Below are positions 59,801-64,000 of a stretch of DNA of 64,000 bases, piece by piece. Source of the DNA: Paraspadella gotoi. Lineage: Eukaryota > Chaetognatha. Within the stretch, counting starts at the first letter, position 1, and each line of letters begins with the position of its first letter. The stretch is from positions 24,096,002-24,160,001 of the forward strand of contig CM119264.1 in assembly GCA_051294375.1 (NCBI GenBank), read 5' to 3'. Both the position numbers and the translations under genes were made by a program. The notes under the pieces are model-generated. The model saw nothing but the letters and a program-made list of their open reading frames with translations, searched no databases and was not told where the DNA came from.

Positions 59801-61959
59801 AGGTTGCAATAATAGAGCCTTTGGATATTAGGAATACCACTAGTTTATGGGTAAACAATGAATAGTATTTAAGCAAAAAATATATAACGAATATCAGTGG
59901 CTAAATGGATTGACTGGAGAATGGAGATGCGAAGAAAGAACCAGAGAAAAAAATAAAAAAGATAAAAAGAAAGAAAAAAGGAAAATATTTACTATGCATT
60001 TTCAGTATCGGGAGACAGTCTCAAAAAAAAGATGCTCTTTTGTAAAAGAAATAAATTCTGGGCGGACAAAAGGGAATCGAGCGGATCAAGTTTCTTTCCC
60101 AAAACGACTTAATAAGTAAATCCTTTTTTTATCTTTTCCTCTTTTTGAATCTTGCTTCCTTTTTTATTTCTTTCTTCTCCCATTATTCCGTAATTTATGT
60201 TTCTTCCGTCTGGGTTCATTTTTTGATTTAGACTATTATAATATGCAAAATACGATATTTACATTAAAAATTAACTTTTGCAGATGTCATGTTGTCATAA
60301 AGAAAAGACAGAAAGGGAACTAAAAAAATGTCTTTTCTCTGCCCCTTTCACCCTTCTCTATCTTTTCCCATCTCCGCCCCGTTCGAATTCCCCCCAGGGG
60401 GCGTCTCCGGCCCATAACGCCTTCGTAATAAAGAAAACAAAAACTCCGACTACTAATTATTTTCAGACGGATTTAAAAAAAAAAAAGCTTCCGAAGTCTA
60501 GAGAAAATATATTTATTTTTCCTTCTTTTCGAAAAACCGCGAAAGCCACAAAAAAAAAGGATAGAAAATATTTAATTAACCGGTTTATTTTTCACCAAAT
60601 CCTTTCCGAAATAAAATAAACAAATTGGAGAGAAGATATTAATTTTTTCGTTTCACTTTGGATCGAATTAAGAAAAAGAAAGAAAGAAAAAAAAAGAAGG
60701 AAAACTTTCTCCCTCGTCTCATCTTGAAGCTTTAATGTCGGGGGAGGGGGCGAGGGGGGGGGGAAGAGGGAAGCGACGTTTACACAGCTGAATCAATTTG
60801 TTTACATTACAGGATGATGAAACAATGAGGAGAACATCTGACGTTCACCGTAGAATGGTTTTGCTTCCCATTAGTAGGGCGAAGTGTGAAGGGGGGAGGG
60901 GGAGGTTGGTCTTAGAATTCCTCCTCCGAAATCGCTCCCGGGGCGTTGATCAGATCAGAGCGTTGAGAAAATGAAAAGAATGAAAAAATGGGAGAGAGAT
61001 AAGGAGTCGTTTTTTTAAAAAAAAGTATGAATCGTGGAAGAAAGTGAGAAATCGTGGGCCGAGAAAGAAATAGCGCAGGAGTGATAGAGTGTAACTCCGG
61101 GGTGTGATCGAGAGAAGAGAGATAAAAGAGAGAAAAAAGGGATAAAATACATGTATAATTTTATATTGTATAAATGTTAAAGAGGGGTGAGAAAGGAAAG
61201 ACGCGACTTTGAGAAAATGAGTCGAAAATAAAAGTCAAAGTCGATTCCTCGAAGAGAATTCAAAGAAAGAAAAAGAAAGAAAGAGAGATGACGTTGAAAA
61301 TTCGTCTCGATAATTTAAAAAGTCGATTAAGAAGTTCTCACAGAAGTTCTCGGATTAAGAAAACGAGGTTGACTAGGTTTTTAAAAGAATTGACATTCGT
61401 ATCCCTGCCTCCGCCCGCCCCCCTCTTCCCATGCCCACCCCACTCCCTCTTCCCATCTCCACCCCACTCCCTCTTCCCATCTCCACCCCATCCCTCTTCC
61501 CATCCCCACCCCACTCCCTCTTCCCATCTCCACCCCACTCCCTCTTCCCATCCCCACCCCACTCCCTCTTCCCATCTCCACCCACTCCCTCTCCCATCCC
61601 CACCCACTCCCTCTTCCCATCCTCACCCCACTCCCTCTTCCCATCCCCACTCCCACTCCCTCTTCCCATGCCCACCCCACTCCCTCTTCCCATCCCCACT
61701 CCCACTCCCTCTTCCCATGCCCACCCACTCCCTCTTCCATCCCCACCCCACTCCCTCTTCCCATCCCCACCCACTCCTCTTCCCATCCTCATCGCCCTCC
61801 TCTTCCCATCCCCACCCGCTCCCGCAGACTCCTCCCGCTCCTCCGCCCTCACGATGAAGAAGAGCTTCAAGTTCGAGACGGAGGCGTGTCATCTCCGCCC
61901 TCCGTCGGCCAAGAGGCGGGCCTCCGCGGTCAAGCGCACGTTCGACGAAGCCTTCGCAG
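48452..61959 (+). CDS. SCUBE (signal peptide-CUB-EGF domain protein), 3' end missing
   Basis: SCUBE proteins are secreted or cell-surface EGF-repeat proteins acting in Hedgehog and growth-factor signalling. Exons: 48452-48995 (putative), 56001-56123, 56671-56794, 56989-57120, 57189-57299, 57548-57664, 57866-58070, 58221-58312, 58398-58580, 58798-58995, 61828-61959. Nine EGF modules follow vertebrate SCUBE order. These include the diverged fourth and fifth, [24 protein letters not shown] and [13 protein letters not shown], then a Cys-rich spacer ([12 protein letters not shown]) and [12 protein letters not shown], equal to human RDAKCHLRP. The CUB end lies off the window. Exon 3 ends one base out of phase (TGCGTTTG|gtaaaa). 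Exon 1 has an 18-residue hydrophobic run (about 147-160) after a 146-residue Ser/Ala-rich N-terminus; its link to exon 2 is inferred from phase and position. Intron 1 contains the tektin gene. Confidence 0.85.
49957..49966. other. Assembly gap (10 N)
   Basis: Ten undetermined bases in the putative first intron of SCUBE. Confidence 0.99.
50828..50911. repeat. (GA)n microsatellite
   Basis: About 84 bp of GA in the putative SCUBE intron 1, downstream of the tektin 3' end. Confidence 0.95.
51535..51604. repeat. (CT)n microsatellite
   Basis: About 65 bp of CT with one interruption; a (gtc)n run follows near 51736. Confidence 0.95.
52284..55568 (-). CDS. Tektin
   Basis: Tektins are coiled-coil filament proteins of axonemal doublet microtubules in cilia and sperm flagella. 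Eleven exons, all in phase: 55568..55458, 55369..55209, 54923..54789, 54525..54424, 54307..54212, 54075..53897, 53559..53439, 53141..52955, 52779..52615, 52489..52401, 52323..52284, giving 461 aa (family about 430-490). Typical blocks are [67 protein letters not shown] and [19 protein letters not shown]. The signature nonapeptide RPNVELCRD is altered to RPGGECICD (376-384). Which tektin it is cannot be fixed; the order of blocks is closest to the tektin-3/-4 type. The start is the first Met of exon 1, followed by a Cys/Pro-rich leader ([12 protein letters not shown]). The gene lies antisense within SCUBE's putative intron 1. Confidence 0.9.
56801..56889. repeat. (GA)n microsatellite abutting a SCUBE donor
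   Basis: GA repeats, interrupted early by gaag, begin about six bases after the exon 3 donor of SCUBE, whose phase is broken. Confidence 0.95.
58996..61423. other. SCUBE intron 10, body
   Basis: No exon is visible. The DNA changes from AT-rich to homopurine-rich (60640-61290, many gaaag and gggagg runs). Short frames here match no family. Confidence 0.5.
61424..61815 (+). repeat. Pyrimidine-rich minisatellite upstream of SCUBE exon 11
   Basis: About 16-18 units of ccactccctcttcccatcyccac (roughly 17-24 bp) end 12 bp before the acceptor cccgcag of exon 11 (61828). The array forms an extreme polypyrimidine tract. Its complement is G-rich (gggatggggaaga-type runs). Confidence 0.95.
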
Positions 61960-62348
61960 GTGCGATCGGTCGAAGTCGAAAGGGGGTTGGATTTTCGAAG
62001 AGGAGAGACGGATTTCAATATCTTTGAAATTATGTTACTTCACTTTTCATTTACTTGTTTTGTTTTTTTTAGACGAATTGTTGTGCTGATTTTTTTCCTT
62101 AAACATTTTCTTTCTCATCTGCTTCCCTCATCTTTCTATCTTCATCTCCTTCACCTCTCCCCATGCCCTTTCTCTATCTGCTTCTATCTCTTTCCGACAC
62201 CGCAAAAAATGTTAAGTGTGTCGAATTATTCGTCAAACAAACCACAACCACAACAACAACAACAACAACAACCGCAAGACACACTATTGGTTTTTATCAG
62301 AGGAAATAACTCTGATCGTCTGCCGGAGCGATGCCAGCGCTAGCGGTT

Positions 62349-64000
62349 GTGAGGGAGGAAGAGAAGTAGTGGGAAAAAACAAACAAATGTCACGGGGCGG
62401 GGAAATCTTTAATAATGTATATTGCGTTTGCTCGCAACTTCGATCCATAATATACAAAATCGTTCTTTTAAAAAAGTCAAACATTCATAAGATAATTTAG
62501 GGAACTAAATCATTCACTTGGTTAAGATTTAATATAGAAGATGAAAACTTAAATAAAGGAATGAATTAAGGAAGAAGTGACTTAAAACTCGAAAGGACAC
62601 AAGTGAAAAAGATTCCCTTTCCCCGTCGCGAGGGAGGAACTCGTGATAAGGGGGAGGGGAGCGCGAAAGAAAAAAAAAAAGTTTCGATTTCCCGAGAAAA
62701 TCTAAATTCGTGAATCACTTGTTAAACTCTCTCTCTCACCCGATCGAAAACAGAAAAATAAAGGTCGCTCGTCGGAAATAGCTGTCATCTCTATTCCTCT
62801 CGTCTCTTCTCTCATTCGACGAGCGACCTTTATGGTTTTCTGTTTTCGATCGGGGTGAGAGAGAGAGTTTTAACAAAAGTATGTTTCGACGAATAGTTAG
62901 ATTTCTCGGGAATCGAAACTGTTTTTTTTTTTTATTAAGTTTATAATAATAATCATAGTAATATATGATAAAAATATTATAGTAATAATGATAAAAATAA
63001 TATATAGTATCATTAATGATAAGCAACAATAAGTAATTGGGAATGAGGGTAATTAATGCATAAGAACTAATAAATTAGGAAATGAAGGGTAATTCCAGGA
63101 TAATAGTAATTCCAATCATAGTAATAATAATATATAATGAATATAATAATGTAAAAATAATAAATAGTAATAATGGAATTAAAAATAATAATAGTATCAT
63201 TAACGATAAGAATAATAATAATTAGGAATAAGGGGTAATTCCCAATAATTTTAATACTGGTATTTATGCCTTTCTATTTTATGATCAGGTTTAAAAAAAA
63301 TTGACAAGTTTCTGGTCTTCTGACTGGTTAAAAAAAAAAGAGGGAATGGCCTAGTATACAATGTTAGGTACCCATAATGACTAGTAATTACTTTTTTTTT
63401 CATTGCCAAGTTTCTGTCTATGACTAAAAAAAAAATGGCAAATGGCTTAGTGTAATGAATAATTTCACTCATGATTTTCAATTGATAGTATTTAAATACT
63501 TTTCCAATTTAGCATGATCCCGCAATGATCTTAATTGTTTTGACATTTTAATTTTTTGTTGGCCATTAGTGCAATTTTTCTTGCTCAATACTCATCGTTG
63601 TAAATCGTTTAATCTCTTATTGTCTTAATTGTCAAATTGTCTTTTTTATTTCAGAAAAAAAAAAAAAAAAAAAATTTTTTTTCTTTGCGCTCCCTCCCCC
63701 TTATCACGAGTTCCTCCCTCGCGAACGGGGAAAGGGAATCTTTTTCACTTGTGTCCTTTCGAGTTTTAAAGTCACTACTTCTTCCTTAATTAATTCCTTT
63801 ATTTAAGTTTTCATCTTCTATAAATATCTTAACCAAGTGAATGATTTAGTTCCTAAATTTATCCTTATGATGTTTGACTTTTTTAAAAGAACGATTTTGT
63901 ATATTATGGATCGAAGTTGCGAGCAACGCATTATACATTATTAAAGATTTCCGCCCCGTGACATTTGTTGTTTTTTCCCACTACTTCTCTCCTCCCTCAC
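62349..64000. repeat. Large inverted repeat (foldback), cut by window edge
   Basis: The left arm 62349-62680 (gtgagggaggaagagaagtag...) reappears in reverse complement at about 63668-64000, with small indels. Identity looks above 90% by eye. Between the arms lie a second inverted pair (about 62690-62720 with 62885-62925), a strong hairpin (62722-62874) and AT-rich DNA with its own short repeats (62930-63660). It lies in the SCUBE gene after exon 11. Foldback transposon or palindromic assembly artefact are both possible. Confidence 0.85.
62722..62874. repeat. Hairpin with about 53-bp arms
   Basis: The left arm 62722-62775 (aaactctctctctcacccgatcg...gctcgtcg) pairs with 62816-62874 (cgacgagcgacc...cggggtgagagagagagttt), leaving a 40-nt loop. 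It is nested in the larger inverted repeat. Confidence 0.9.

Noticed and set aside
61338-62027. Long Pro/Ser-rich and Gly/Glu-rich frames over the minisatellite
   Set aside because: Produced by the tandem repeat; only 61828-61959 in the SCUBE frame is coding.

Overview
This is nuclear DNA of an invertebrate animal. It is AT-rich, its genes are split into many small exons joined at gt-ag sites, and it carries tRNA-derived repeats, DNA-transposon remnants and very many (GA)n/(CT)n microsatellites. The protein set (RNA polymerase subunit RPB8, SKA2, cyclin J, gasdermin, a SMYD protein, FBXO33-like F-box proteins, tektin, SCUBE) is metazoan. A gasdermin beside SCUBE and tektin argues against an insect or nematode. 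I cannot name the phylum from sequence alone; a sponge, cnidarian or lophotrochozoan would all fit.

Layout. 1-12.2 kb: four genes head to tail on the minus strand: POLR2H (5' end only), SKA2, cyclin J with a long acidic tail, and a seven-exon gasdermin-E/pejvakin-like gene. 12.2-16.4 kb: AT-rich intergenic DNA with repeats and a perfect-looking foldback. 16.4-18.9 kb: plus-strand medium-chain dehydrogenase whose last intron holds an 816-bp transposon with 30-bp terminal inverted repeats. 19.8-24.7 kb: minus-strand SMYD-family protein with a very long disordered C-terminus. 24.7-26.7 kb: microsatellite-rich intergenic DNA. 26.7-36.7 kb: two tandem plus-strand FBXO33-like paralogues with the same 13-exon structure; the second holds a dead Tc1/mariner element. 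37.1 kb: tRNA-Thr(UGU). 39.1-43.2 kb: the first five exons of an unrecognised secreted or membrane protein. 48.5-62.0 kb: SCUBE, running off the right side, with a complete 11-exon tektin gene on the opposite strand inside its putative first intron. 62.3-64.0 kb: a large inverted repeat that reaches the window edge.

All exon coordinates were assigned by hand from splice motifs, phase continuity and remembered family sequence. In most genes every junction keeps phase. Three coding interruptions (SMYD near 20842, first F-box gene at 29690, SCUBE at 56794) all lie just 5' of a splice donor followed by a coding-strand (GA)n tract. That is the most striking pattern in the window, and it may be assembly error or real splice-site change. 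Long GA/CT microsatellites are absent from the first 20 kb and dense from 20 to 57 kb.
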